Source: Bacteroidota bacterium (GTDB lineage: Bacteria > Bacteroidota > Bacteroidia > B-17B0 > Aurantibacillaceae). Taken from it: a DNA stretch of 49,341 nt. Positions 25,777-35,229 of the stretch are shown one piece after another. The position numbers were made by a program, and so were the translations under genes. The number at the start of each line of letters is the position of its first letter. Position 1 is the first letter of the stretch. Location: the NCBI GenBank assembly GCA_013288385.1, contig JABDBZ010000007.1, positions 1-49,341 of the forward strand, written 5' to 3'. The notes under the pieces were generated by a model. The model was not told the DNA's origin. It made no database searches and saw only the letters and a list, made by a program, of their open reading frames with translations.

Positions 25777-27367
25777 CGAAATAGTTGAAACATTAGAAAT
25801 GCATGCAAAGCTTTTAGAATTGCATGGCGGCAATCCTTTTAAAATAAAAGCTTTTGCAGGAGCAGCATATAGATTAGATAAACTTCGTTACGATTTTGAA
25901 AATAAAACGCAAGAAGATATTGATAAAATTGAAGGTGTTGGAAAAAGTATTTCCAAATTTATTTTTGAATTAATCCAACATGGTTCCGCAAAAGAACAAG
26001 ACGAACTTTTAGAAAAGACTCCTGCAGGTGTAGTAGAAATATTAACCATTAAAGGTTTGGGTCCAAAAAAAGTACATGCTATCTGGAAGGAACTTGGTTG
26101 TGAAAGCGTGGGTGAATTGTTATATGCATGTAATGAAAACCGTTTAGCAAGCTTGAAAGGCTTTGGCGCAAAAACGCAGGAGAGTATAAAGGCGAGTATC
26201 GAATTTAAATTAATGAATTCATCTAAAAGACATTATGCTGCAGTTGAATCATTAGTAAATAAATTAATCGAAAAAGTTAAATCAGAACAACCATCAATTC
26301 AAATTTCACCTGTTGGAGATTTCAGAAGAAAATGCGAAGTAATTGAAAAGATTGAAATTTTAAGTGATATAAAAATCAATTCTGATTTAAACTCATTTGA
26401 AAAAGAAATTGTTGCTCCGGTTATATATCATCTTTGCAAACCGGAGGAGTTTACCGAAAAATTATTTGAATTAACAGCCACAAAAGAACATCTGAATAAA
26501 ATTAATTTTAATAGTCTAAAAAAAATACAATACAAAACGGAGAAAGAAATTTATGATGAACTTCATCTCCAATACATAGAACCTGAATTGCGGGAAGGAT
26601 TAAACGAAGTTGAATTAGCAAAAAACAATAAAATACCTGAACTTATAAATGACAAAGATTTAAAAGGAATACTTCATAATCACACAACATACAGTGATGG
26701 TGTAAATACTTTGAAAGAAATGGTAGACTATTGCCAAAAATTGGGTTATGAATATTTAGGAATTTGTGATCACTCAAAATCTGCTTTTTACGCAAGTGGT
26801 TTAAATGAAGATCGTGTTTGGGAACAACAAATGGAAATCCGGAAATTAAATGCAAATTACACTGGTTTTAAAATTTTAAACGGAATAGAGAGTGATATTT
26901 TAAATGACGGTTCTTTAGATTATGAAGAAGATGTTTTAAAGACATTCGATTTTATAGTTGCATCTGTTCACTCCAATTTAAAAATGACCGAAGAAAAAGC
27001 AACCCAACGTTTAATTAAAGCAATCGAAAACCCATATACTTCTATTTTAGGTCACCCAACCGGCAGGTTGCTGTTAGCTCGTCCTGGCTATCCTATTGAT
27101 CATAAAAAAGTAATTGATGCTTGTGCCGCAAATAAAGTGAGTATGGAATTGAATGCGCATCCTTATCGTTTAGATATGGATTGGAGATGGATTTGGTATT
27201 GTTTAGAAAAAAATGTAAAAGTATCTATTAATCCCGACGCTCATCAAATGCTTGGCTATCATGATATGTATTATGGCGTTTGTGTTGCGCGAAAAGGTAT
27301 GCTTACAAAAGAAATGTGTTTAAATGCATTAAGCTTGAATGATCTCCTAAAAGAATTTGAAAAATAA
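25766..27367 (+). CDS. PolX-type protein with degenerate polymerase site and intact PHP domain
   Basis: This 533-residue protein has the PolX architecture. An HhH 8-kDa-like region (about 1-150) contains IEGVGKSISKFI and IKGLGPKKVHAIW. A reduced polymerase palm follows (about 155-285), then a C-terminal PHP domain (about 300-525). In the palm, the family pattern G-S-x-R-R-x6-D-x-D reads GDFRRKCEVIEKIEIL at 184-199, so the two metal-binding aspartates fall at Lys195 and Glu197. The dNTP-site segment FTGSKEHN reads LTATKEHL. The PHP metal ligands look complete: HNH at 304-306, CDH at 334-336, GIESD at 373-377, ASVHS, GHPTG, NAHPYR, and NPDAH at 489-493. I infer an exonuclease or phosphoesterase without polymerase activity. 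Confidence 0.8.
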   Translation: MTSDEIVETLEMHAKLLELHGGNPFKIKAFAGAAYRLDKLRYDFENKTQEDIDKIEGVGKSISKFIFELIQHGSAKEQDELLEKTPAGVVEILTIKGLGPKKVHAIWKELGCESVGELLYACNENRLASLKGFGAKTQESIKASIEFKLMNSSKRHYAAVESLVNKLIEKVKSEQPSIQISPVGDFRRKCEVIEKIEILSDIKINSDLNSFEKEIVAPVIYHLCKPEEFTEKLFELTATKEHLNKINFNSLKKIQYKTEKEIYDELHLQYIEPELREGLNEVELAKNNKIPELINDKDLKGILHNHTTYSDGVNTLKEMVDYCQKLGYEYLGICDHSKSAFYASGLNEDRVWEQQMEIRKLNANYTGFKILNGIESDILNDGSLDYEEDVLKTFDFIVASVHSNLKMTEEKATQRLIKAIENPYTSILGHPTGRLLLARPGYPIDHKKVIDACAANKVSMELNAHPYRLDMDWRWIWYCLEKNVKVSINPDAHQMLGYHDMYYGVCVARKGMLTKEMCLNALSLNDLLKEFEK

Positions 27368-28876
27368 ATGCCATTTATTAATTCCATAGCGAGTTGGTTG
27401 ATGAAAAAGCGAATGCATCAAATTGAGTTATTCATGAAATATCCGGTTGATGTACAAATGGAATGGATGCATGATCTCATTGGAGATGCTTCTCAAACGG
27501 AATATGGTAAACTACACGATTTTTCTTCTATTAATAGTTATGAGAAATTTAGAAACCAAATCCCGTTAAACGATTATGAATCTCTGAAGCCATACATTGA
27601 ACGCAATCGAAAAGGCGAACAAAATTTATTGTGGCCAACTGAAATAAAGTGGTTCGCGAAAAGCAGCGGCACAACCGACAAAAGTAAATTTTTACCTGTT
27701 ACGATGGAACATTTAGATGGTTGTCATTACAAAGGTGGACGAGATATGGTTACACTTCATTGCATTAATAATCTCGAAACACAATTGTTTACCGGAAAAA
27801 ATTTAGCATTAGGAGGAAGTTTTAAAGAAGATCATTTTGGTGAACATCAATCTTTTCATGGAGATGTAAGCGCAATTATCATCCAAAATTTACCAATGTG
27901 GGCTGAATTTTTTAGAGCTCCTGATGTAACAATTGCATTGATGGATGAGTGGGAAAGTAAATTGGAAAAAATTGCTGAAAGCATGATGAATGAAAATGTA
28001 ACGAGTGTTGCGGGTGTTCCAAGTTGGATGTTGGTGTTATTGAAACGCATTCTTCAAAAAAAGAAAGTAAATACCATCAAAGAAGTTTGGCCTAATTTTG
28101 AAGTTTATTTTCATGGTGGTGTAAGCTTCGCTCCATACAAAGAACAGTTCAAACAATTGTTTGGCAGCGATACAGTTTCTTATCTTCAATTATATAATGC
28201 ATCTGAAGGTTTTTTTGGGATTCAGGACCAGGCAAATTCAGATGAAATATTATTGATGTTAGACTATGGTATTTTTTATGAATTTAGAGAATTGCATGCG
28301 CATGAAAGTAAGCCGGTTATTTGTTTGGACGATGTAAAAGTTGGAATTGATTATGAAATTATTATTTCAACTAATGCAGGTTTGTGGAGATATCAGTTAG
28401 GAGATGTAATCCAATTTACTTCTATAAATCCTTATCGCATCATTATCATTGGAAGAACAAAACAGCATATCAATGCTTTTGGTGAGGAATTAATGGTGCA
28501 TAACGCTGATAGTGCGATTGCATCTGCTTGCGAAAAAACCCATGCACAAGTAAAAGAGTATACTGTTGCACCTGTTTTTATGAGTGAAAAGGCTGGGGCG
28601 CATGAGTGGTTAATTGAATTTGAAAAACAGCCAAACAATTTTGAGTTCTTTGTAGCGTTATTAGATGAGTCGCTAAAAAGACAAAATAGCGATTATGAAG
28701 CTAAACGTTATAATAATTTTGTTTTGCACGACCCTATAATAAAAAATGTACCTGAAAATACTTTTTATAATTGGTTAAAGGCAAATAATAAATTGGGTGG
28801 ACAATATAAAGTCCCGCGTTTAAGTAACAAGAGGAATATATTGGAAGAAATTTTGGAAGTAAATAATATCAGTTGA
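27368..28876 (+). CDS. GH3 family acyl-adenylate-forming protein
   Basis: The 502-residue protein belongs to the GH3 family, named after plant auxin-response enzymes that adenylate a carboxylic acid and join it to an amino acid. The ATP-binding loop is SSGTTDKSKF at 99-108. Later motifs are YNASEGFFGIQ (the A5-like block), WRYQLGDVIQF (hinge and ribose region) and INAFGEELMV. Bacterial members are found widely in Bacteroidota and their substrates are largely unknown. The ATG directly follows the stop codon of the polX-like gene with no gap, and the next gene starts inside its stop, so coupling is tight. Confidence 0.88.
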   Translation: MPFINSIASWLMKKRMHQIELFMKYPVDVQMEWMHDLIGDASQTEYGKLHDFSSINSYEKFRNQIPLNDYESLKPYIERNRKGEQNLLWPTEIKWFAKSSGTTDKSKFLPVTMEHLDGCHYKGGRDMVTLHCINNLETQLFTGKNLALGGSFKEDHFGEHQSFHGDVSAIIIQNLPMWAEFFRAPDVTIALMDEWESKLEKIAESMMNENVTSVAGVPSWMLVLLKRILQKKKVNTIKEVWPNFEVYFHGGVSFAPYKEQFKQLFGSDTVSYLQLYNASEGFFGIQDQANSDEILLMLDYGIFYEFRELHAHESKPVICLDDVKVGIDYEIIISTNAGLWRYQLGDVIQFTSINPYRIIIIGRTKQHINAFGEELMVHNADSAIASACEKTHAQVKEYTVAPVFMSEKAGAHEWLIEFEKQPNNFEFFVALLDESLKRQNSDYEAKRYNNFVLHDPIIKNVPENTFYNWLKANNKLGGQYKVPRLSNKRNILEEILEVNNIS

Positions 28877-29658
28877 AATCATCTAAAACATATATAATTA
28901 TTTTTTTGATTGGATTGTGTTTCCTTTCATTCCAAAATGATACAAAGCCATTTATAATAAAAAAAGCGCATGATTATTTTGCTGTAGATAATTTAGGGAA
29001 TAGTTATTTCATTAAAGAAAGTGAGATTCTAAAATATTTGGCCAATGGAAATTATTTTAATCGCTATAGCAATTTAAAATTGGGTGATATTACAAGTGTA
29101 GATGCATCTAATGCATTACGATTGATGTTGTTTTATAAAGATTACCAACAAATTTTATTTTTGGATAGTCAAATGTCCCAAAACATGGATGCGGTTTCTT
29201 TAGAAGAGATGGGTTACGAGCAAACAGAATTGGTTTGTGTATCGGCTAACAATGGCTTTTGGATATTTAATAAAGCTAATAATGAATTAATCCGGTTTGA
29301 TGAACATTTAAATCAGATTGCTTCTACAGGAAATTTAAAACAGATTTTACAAACAAATTTGAAGCCAAATTTCATGATCGAACATAACGGAAATTTATTT
29401 TTGAATTGCCCGGATCTTGGAATTTATGTATTTGATATTTTTGGAACCTTTAGTAGAATCGTAAGCATTAAAGATCTTAAAAACATACAAGTAAATGATG
29501 ACATTATTTATTATTTAAAAGCTAATAAATTCTGTAGCTATAATTATAAATTATTTGAGGAAGTTTGTGATTCGTTTCCTCTGAAAAAAATAAATCAAGC
29601 ATTTTATTTTAAGAATAAGGTTTATTTGTCCAATAAGGATACACTTTTTGTTTATTAA
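28873..29658 (+). CDS. Hypothetical secreted protein, possible beta-propeller, TTG start
   Basis: I do not recognise a family with certainty. The 261-residue chain begins with a signal peptide or anchor (about residues 5-20, IIIFLIGLCFLSF). It then shows short beta-rich repeats, for example YFAVDNLGNSYFIKESEI, LVCVSANNGFWIFNKANNELIRFDEHL and LGIYVFDIFGTFSRIVS, which look like blades of a small propeller. Start choice: TTG at 28873 overlaps the TGA of the GH3 gene (TTGA), and no ATG lies near, so TTG fits both the coupling and the signal peptide. It is the last gene of the ispD operon. Function is unknown. Confidence 0.65.
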   Translation: MKSSKTYIIIFLIGLCFLSFQNDTKPFIIKKAHDYFAVDNLGNSYFIKESEILKYLANGNYFNRYSNLKLGDITSVDASNALRLMLFYKDYQQILFLDSQMSQNMDAVSLEEMGYEQTELVCVSANNGFWIFNKANNELIRFDEHLNQIASTGNLKQILQTNLKPNFMIEHNGNLFLNCPDLGIYVFDIFGTFSRIVSIKDLKNIQVNDDIIYYLKANKFCSYNYKLFEEVCDSFPLKKINQAFYFKNKVYLSNKDTLFVY

Positions 29659-29665
29659 CAGCAAG

Positions 29666-29697
29666 TTTGGAGGCTACCCTTTATTTCCCTATATTTA
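29666..29697 (+). promoter_or_regulatory. Probable promoter of the T9SS cargo gene
   Basis: TTTG (29666-29669), 20-base spacer, TATATTTA (29690-29697), one base from the TAnnTTTG consensus. The ATG is 12 bases further on at 29710. Confidence 0.5.
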
Positions 29698-29709
29698 TTA
29701 GACAAATTT

Positions 29710-31119
29710 ATGAGGAGTTTTATTGTTATATTTATCATTTCGTTTTCTAGTTTCTGTTTTTCTCAAAACTGGAATGTATTTAATAAGAATTATCGCTATA
29801 ATTATAAATACAATAATTCTCAATTAATTTCAAATGTGATGTTTGTTGACACAATAAAAATTGTTGGAACAGATACTATTTATTCAATGAATAGAATAGG
29901 TGTGGTTACTGGAAGTATATTGACAACAAATAAGCCACAATTCCTTCAAAGAAACATAAGAAAGTACAGTAATGGTTTGGTAAAATTATATGACACAACT
30001 AAGGTCATGATCATACCAACTTGCACCTTAAATCAAACTTGGTTATTTGATAGTATTTATAATTTGAACGCAACTTGTATTGCAACAGCAACTCAAAATA
30101 TTTTTTCCATTATCGATTCTGTAAAAACAATCTTGGTAAATAGTATTGATACTTTAGTATTAAGTAAGCAGTTTGGTGTTACTCAATTTCCTAAACTGTA
30201 TGGGCAAAATAAATATTATCGTTTGGTTGGAATTGAAGATGCTGCTAAATATGATTCTATTCCTTTGTTTGGTAACAAAGTGCCAAATGCTTGGGATTTT
30301 TATAATTTCAAAGTTGGGGATGAATGGTGTACTGCGAATAGTTTTTTACAAGTTGATAATCAATTAACGGAAAGGTGTGCGATAACAACAGTTATTGTAA
30401 GAAGCAAAACAGTAACGCCAACTGGCTATATTTATAACATTGATGAAAAAAGCATTACCAGTAATCATGATCAATATTGTAACCCATATGCCACTGCAAG
30501 TTTTACCAATATGAATGTAACATACTCTTCTTTAGATTCAAAGCAGTTATTAGAGAATAAAATGTATCCAGGGATGGTTGATTTTCAATACAGTATAAGA
30601 GTAAATTTGGTAAAGTTTGGATTGGATAATCAAGGCACCTTTTATAAATATTATGGCCCTACATGCAGTAGTATAAATGGTAAAATAATGCCACATCAAA
30701 ATGAGCCTGGATCTTTTGGGCAATTAGGGCCACCGTATACTGTAACATATATTTTGTCAAGCGATATATATGCATTAACATATGGCGTTGGGCTAGGACT
30801 TATTAATCAAAATAAAGATTTTTTTGAGTACGAATCGGATTTTTGCATGAATTGTTATGGAACAGTTAATTTAGGAGAAAATAACCTAACTCATAATAAC
30901 AAACTATTTTATCCGAATCCAGCTAATACAGATTTAAAAATAGATTTACTTGAAATAACAAGAATGAAAATATTCAACTTTCTGGGAACTTTAATTATTG
31001 AGAAAGATATTCAATACAATACTCCTACTGATATTAGTAGCCTGTCAAATGGGATCTATTTAATTGAGTTGGAGAATGATTCGTTTAAGTCTACCCAAAA
31101 GTTGATCGTTGAGCATTAA
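29710..31119 (+). CDS. Secreted protein with T9SS type A C-terminal sorting domain
   Basis: The 469-residue protein has an N-terminal signal peptide (cleavage near FCFSQ, residue 19). The last 70 or so residues form a T9SS sorting domain: LFYPNPANTDLKI, a central MKIFNFLGTLIIEKD, then the closing LSNGIYLIELENDSFKSTQK. Proteins with this tail cross the outer membrane through the type IX machinery and may be attached to A-LPS. The middle region (about 20-395) has many Tyr, Asn and Thr residues plus several cysteines (for example TCSS and FCMNCYG), and matches no family I know. Ligand or enzymatic role is unknown. It is preceded by its own promoter-like sequence. Confidence 0.8.
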   Translation: MRSFIVIFIISFSSFCFSQNWNVFNKNYRYNYKYNNSQLISNVMFVDTIKIVGTDTIYSMNRIGVVTGSILTTNKPQFLQRNIRKYSNGLVKLYDTTKVMIIPTCTLNQTWLFDSIYNLNATCIATATQNIFSIIDSVKTILVNSIDTLVLSKQFGVTQFPKLYGQNKYYRLVGIEDAAKYDSIPLFGNKVPNAWDFYNFKVGDEWCTANSFLQVDNQLTERCAITTVIVRSKTVTPTGYIYNIDEKSITSNHDQYCNPYATASFTNMNVTYSSLDSKQLLENKMYPGMVDFQYSIRVNLVKFGLDNQGTFYKYYGPTCSSINGKIMPHQNEPGSFGQLGPPYTVTYILSSDIYALTYGVGLGLINQNKDFFEYESDFCMNCYGTVNLGENNLTHNNKLFYPNPANTDLKIDLLEITRMKIFNFLGTLIIEKDIQYNTPTDISSLSNGIYLIELENDSFKSTQKLIVEH

Positions 31120-31247
31120 TCTTACGCCTAATTTCTTAACATTTTTTCAGTACCAAAACCCTTCCTGATTCGTTATCTTTACATTGCTACCATTTATGGA
31201 AAAGCTTTGAAATTATCATCTTTAATATGTAACTTGAGATCAAAAAA

Positions 31248-34200
31248 TTGTCGAACACTAACAACATATTAATTCAAAAACTAGATGAGTTCATCCGTAA
31301 GTTCTATAAGAATTTGTTGATTAAAGGAACTCTATATTCGCTCGCATTACTTGTAGGTGCATTTTTAACGGTTATACTTTTGAATTATTTTGGAGAGTTT
31401 GATACCACGGTCAGAACCATTTTCTTTTTCAGTTTTTTGGGATTAACCGGATTTGTTCTCGCCAAATACATTGCTATTCCTTTATTAAAACTCAATAAGA
31501 TTGGCGATACTATTTCATACTTAGATGCAGCTTCTATCATTGGAACTCATTTTGCAAATGTTCAGGATAAATTACTAAACGTGCTTCAACTTCAAAATCA
31601 ACAAGGTTTAATTGGATCTAATGATTTATTATTGGCAAGCATCGATCAAAAAATAAACGAATTACAACCTGTGCCATTTGCCTCCGCTATTGATCTGCGG
31701 GAAAACAAAAAGTATTTAAAATATGTATTGCCCGTTTTATTTCTTTTTCTTTCTATTTATATTATTTGGCCGGGTATTATTAATAAAGGCACACAGCGCT
31801 TGGTAAATTATCAAACGTATTACGCAAAGCAAATGCCTTTTGAATTTAATTTGCTCAATAAAGATCTCAGTGCTTTGCAGTCACAAGATTATGAATTAAA
31901 TGTAAAAATTACAGGAGACCAAATTCCGAACGAAGTTTTTGTAAAACTAAATGGAATCGAATACAAATTAGAGAAAACGGATAAAATAAATTTCACTTAT
32001 ATTTTTAAGAATGTTCAAAAAAACACCGACTTCAATTTAACTGCCGCCGGTTTTGAATCGAAAGAATATGAATTGAAAGTTTTACCGAAACCTGTAATTA
32101 CTCAATTTAGTGCGCAATTAATCTACCCGGCTTATTTGAATAAACCAAATGAACAAATTATTAATTCAGGTGATATGCAATTGCCGCAGGGTACTAAAGT
32201 TATTTGGACATTCAATACAAAAAATACAGATCAACTTTCTTTACATTTTATAGATACTCTAATCAATCCTAATCAAACAAATAAAGATCAATTTACTTAT
32301 TCTCGCAAATTTTTAAACAGTAATAATTATATTTTAAAAGCAACAAATACACAAGTGAATAAAGCAATTGATTCGGTATCTTATGTATTGAATGTTATTC
32401 CCGATCAGTATCCAACTATCGATCTCAGTCAAAAGGCCGACTCATTAGATCCCAAAAGTATTTATTTAAGTGGAAGCATTAAAGATGATTACGGTTTCTC
32501 ACAAATGAAATTTGTATATAAAAAGTATTATACCGATTCAACTAATGCTGCAAAAGAAATCACTGAGAGTTTCCCTATTATCATTAATCCAAAACAGGTT
32601 TCACAAAACTATTTTTATTATTTTAACGCAACAACATTTAGTCTGCAACCCGGTGATAAAATCGAATATTATTTTGAAGTGTTTGATAACGATGGTGTAA
32701 ATGGAAGTAAAGCTTCTAAAACATCTGTTATGGTTTACAAAGCAGCAACCTTAGATGAAATCAATGAAAATGCGTCAAAGAATAATTCTGAGATCAAAAA
32801 AGATCTAGAAGAAAGTATTTCAAAAGCAAAACAATTGCAAAAAGATGTGAGCGACCTTTCTAAAAAACTCAATGATAAAAATCAAATGAGTTATGAAGAA
32901 AAAAAGAAGTTAGAGGAGATCATGAAAAATCAACAACAACTTAAAAATCAAGTTGAAAAAGTGAAGCAAGAGAATCAACAAAACAATCAAATGCAAAACG
33001 AGTTCTCTCCACAGGATCAATCTATTGTGGAGAAGCAAGAAGAGCTCGAAAAATTGTTTGATCAAATAATGACTCCAGAAATGAAAAAATTATTTGATGA
33101 ATTGCAAAAAGCGATGAATCAATTAAATAAAGATCAGGTACAACAAAAACTGGAAGAACTTAAATTGACCAATAAAGACATTGAAAAAGAACTCGATCGT
33201 AATTTGGAATTATTTAAGCAATTAGAAGTGCAGGAAAAAATGCAGAATGCAGTTGATAAATTACAAGAACTAAAAAGCAAAGAGGACGCTTTAAAAAATG
33301 AAACAGAAAATAAGGATAATAAAGACAACAAGAATGGAGATAACAAAAACCCAGATAACAAGAAGCAGGACAATAAAAACAAAGACAATAAAACTTTAGA
33401 AGAAAAGCAAAAAGACATTAGTAAAGAATTTGACAAACTAAAAGAGGATCTTAAAGAATTAGAAAAGAAAAATAAAGAGTTAGAGGAACCCGCTGATCTT
33501 CCAAAAAATGAGGCAAAGCAAAACGAAGTAAGTAAGCAGATGCAAAAAAGTGCAGAGGACTTAAAAAAAGATGATAAGAAAGAAGCAGCCAAAGCACAAG
33601 AGGACGCATCTAAAAAAATGGAAGAGATGGCAGAGGAGATGATGGATGAAATGGAAGAGGAACAACAACAACAAGAGTCAGAAAATGCCGCAACTTTACG
33701 TCAGATTTTAGAAAATTTATTAAACCTTTCGTTTTCACAAGAAGACTTAATGAAACAATTAGGAACCACTCGCATTGATAACCCGCAATACATCAAGATT
33801 CCACAGCAACAAAAGAAATTAAAGGATGATAGTAAAATTATTGAAGATAGTTTATTGGCATTAAGCAAGCGCTCTCCACAAGTAAGTAGTATTATTAATC
33901 GTGAGATCAGTGCTATCAATAATAATATTGATAAAACAATAAAAGCTTTAGCTGATAGAAATACTGCTGAGAGTAGTACGCGTATGCAAAGTAGTATGAC
34001 TTCCGCAAATAATTTGGCGTTGCTTTTGAACGAATCGCTTGAGCAAATGCAAAAGAAAATGAAGGAACAGGCTAAGCAAAAAGGAAAAAAAGGAAAGTGT
34101 AAAAAACCGGGTTCAGGTACTGGTCAAAATCCTTCCGATAAGCCCAGTATTCCAAACATGAAAAAATTGCAGGAACAATTAAATAAGCAATTGCAATCAT

Positions 34201-34763
34201 TGAAAGATGCAATGGATAAAGGAGAAAAACCAGGACAAAAGCCTGGTCAGAAACCAGGAAATAAACCGGGAGAAAAACCGGGCCAGAAACCAGGAAATGG
34301 AAAGCCGGGTATGGCTGGAAGTAGTGGATTTAATTTGCCGGGAACAAGCGAGCAATTTGCCAAGATGGCTGCCCAGCAGGAAGCAATTCGCAGGCAAATG
34401 CAACAATTGATGGATAAACTCAAAAATAAAGGTTCAAACCCGGGTGGAGATATTGCAGATATGATGGAACAAACTGAAAAAGAGCTAGTTAATAAAAGTA
34501 TTAGCAGCGAAATGATTAAACGCCAGAATGATATTTTAACGAAACTGCTTGAAAGTGAGAAAGCTGAGCGTGAACGTGAGCAGGATGAGAAAAGGAAAAG
34601 TAATGAGGCAAAAAATCAAAATTTAAGTAACCCTAGCCAGTTTTTAGAGTATAAAAGACTAAAAGAAAAGGAATTGGAGTTAATTAATACAGTACCACCA
34701 AGTCTGACTCCTTTTTATAAAGAAAAAGTAAATAACTACTTTAACAGTGTAAACAAGAAATGA
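31248..34763 (+). CDS. DUF4175 family membrane protein with long charged coiled-coil region, TTG start
   Basis: This 1171-residue protein has two membrane helices near the N-terminus (about 23-48 and 57-75) and a third near 157-175. Beta-rich extracytoplasmic domains follow (about 185-500). A very long Lys-, Glu- and Gln-rich helical region (about 510-960) includes a D-N-K repeat segment (about 689-716). Near the C-terminus, residues 992-1021 are a K-P-G-x tetrapeptide array. Layout and N-terminal sequence fit DUF4175, a Bacteroidota family of unknown function. The start is TTG at 31248: a stop codon lies just upstream in frame (31230-31232) and there is no ATG. It overlaps the next gene by 4 bases (ATGA). 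Confidence 0.8.
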   Translation: MSNTNNILIQKLDEFIRKFYKNLLIKGTLYSLALLVGAFLTVILLNYFGEFDTTVRTIFFFSFLGLTGFVLAKYIAIPLLKLNKIGDTISYLDAASIIGTHFANVQDKLLNVLQLQNQQGLIGSNDLLLASIDQKINELQPVPFASAIDLRENKKYLKYVLPVLFLFLSIYIIWPGIINKGTQRLVNYQTYYAKQMPFEFNLLNKDLSALQSQDYELNVKITGDQIPNEVFVKLNGIEYKLEKTDKINFTYIFKNVQKNTDFNLTAAGFESKEYELKVLPKPVITQFSAQLIYPAYLNKPNEQIINSGDMQLPQGTKVIWTFNTKNTDQLSLHFIDTLINPNQTNKDQFTYSRKFLNSNNYILKATNTQVNKAIDSVSYVLNVIPDQYPTIDLSQKADSLDPKSIYLSGSIKDDYGFSQMKFVYKKYYTDSTNAAKEITESFPIIINPKQVSQNYFYYFNATTFSLQPGDKIEYYFEVFDNDGVNGSKASKTSVMVYKAATLDEINENASKNNSEIKKDLEESISKAKQLQKDVSDLSKKLNDKNQMSYEEKKKLEEIMKNQQQLKNQVEKVKQENQQNNQMQNEFSPQDQSIVEKQEELEKLFDQIMTPEMKKLFDELQKAMNQLNKDQVQQKLEELKLTNKDIEKELDRNLELFKQLEVQEKMQNAVDKLQELKSKEDALKNETENKDNKDNKNGDNKNPDNKKQDNKNKDNKTLEEKQKDISKEFDKLKEDLKELEKKNKELEEPADLPKNEAKQNEVSKQMQKSAEDLKKDDKKEAAKAQEDASKKMEEMAEEMMDEMEEEQQQQESENAATLRQILENLLNLSFSQEDLMKQLGTTRIDNPQYIKIPQQQKKLKDDSKIIEDSLLALSKRSPQVSSIINREISAINNNIDKTIKALADRNTAESSTRMQSSMTSANNLALLLNESLEQMQKKMKEQAKQKGKKGKCKKPGSGTGQNPSDKPSIPNMKKLQEQLNKQLQSLKDAMDKGEKPGQKPGQKPGNKPGEKPGQKPGNGKPGMAGSSGFNLPGTSEQFAKMAAQQEAIRRQMQQLMDKLKNKGSNPGGDIADMMEQTEKELVNKSISSEMIKRQNDILTKLLESEKAEREREQDEKRKSNEAKNQNLSNPSQFLEYKRLKEKELELINTVPPSLTPFYKEKVNNYFNSVNKK
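34221..34310 (+). repeat. Tetrapeptide-coding repeat (K-P-G-x) inside the DUF4175 gene
   Basis: Seven K-P-G units with Q, E, N or M after the Gly are encoded in 90 bases, residues 992-1021. Codon use varies among units (cca, cct, ccg), so the DNA repeat is imperfect and probably old. The flanking sequence stays in frame. Confidence 0.75.
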
Positions 34764-35170
34764 ATTTAACGAGAGGCGAAAATTTAAAAATTAGTTCTGA
34801 CACACAAAATATAACTTTAGTTGAACAAGTTATTGATGACGTATGCGAGCAATATAAAGTAAACGAGGATCGTTATGGCAACATTCTTATTGCTGTTACT
34901 GAAGCGGTAAATAATGCCATTCAACATGGTAATAATAATAATCCCGAAAAATCGGTTACTATTAATTACAGTATAGATTCAATCAGCATTACATTTTGTA
35001 TTTTGGATGAAGGAAATGGTTTTGATCATGTGAATTTACCTGACCCTACTGCACCTGAAAATATTGATAAAATCAATGGCAGGGGAATATTTTTAATGAA
35101 GAACTTATCCGATAATATTCAATTCGATCAGGATGGAAAACAAGTGCAATTAAAATTTAATTTTAATTAG
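34760..35170 (+). CDS. RsbW/SpoIIAB-like ATP-binding protein (anti-sigma factor type kinase)
   Basis: At 136 residues this is a lone GHKL ATPase domain (HATPase_c_2). The N box is EAVNNAIQHGN (48-58), the G1 box DEGNGFD (83-89) and the G2 box NGRGIFLMKNLSD (106-118). Such proteins phosphorylate anti-anti-sigma (STAS) partners or bind sigma factors in partner-switching systems. Neither an STAS protein nor a sigma factor is encoded nearby. The ATG overlaps the DUF4175 stop codon, so the two products are made together. It is cytoplasmic with no membrane segment. Kinase partner and target are unknown. Confidence 0.85.
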   Translation: MNLTRGENLKISSDTQNITLVEQVIDDVCEQYKVNEDRYGNILIAVTEAVNNAIQHGNNNNPEKSVTINYSIDSISITFCILDEGNGFDHVNLPDPTAPENIDKINGRGIFLMKNLSDNIQFDQDGKQVQLKFNFN

Positions 35171-35229
35171 CATTTGCCTTATTAATTTAGAATTTTGGTA
35201 TTGAAAAAAAGAAAGAGCATTCTAATTTA

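Noticed and set aside
33134..33592. 152-codon open frame on the minus strand, rich in Ser, Phe and Leu
   Set aside because: It is the antisense of the Lys/Glu/Asp-rich coiled-coil part of the DUF4175 gene. Codon bias of that segment keeps the opposite strand open, and the product has no domain character.
34221..34310. Possible CRISPR-like array
   Set aside because: Units are 12 bases, in frame and coding for K-P-G-x with no unique spacers. No cas gene is present.
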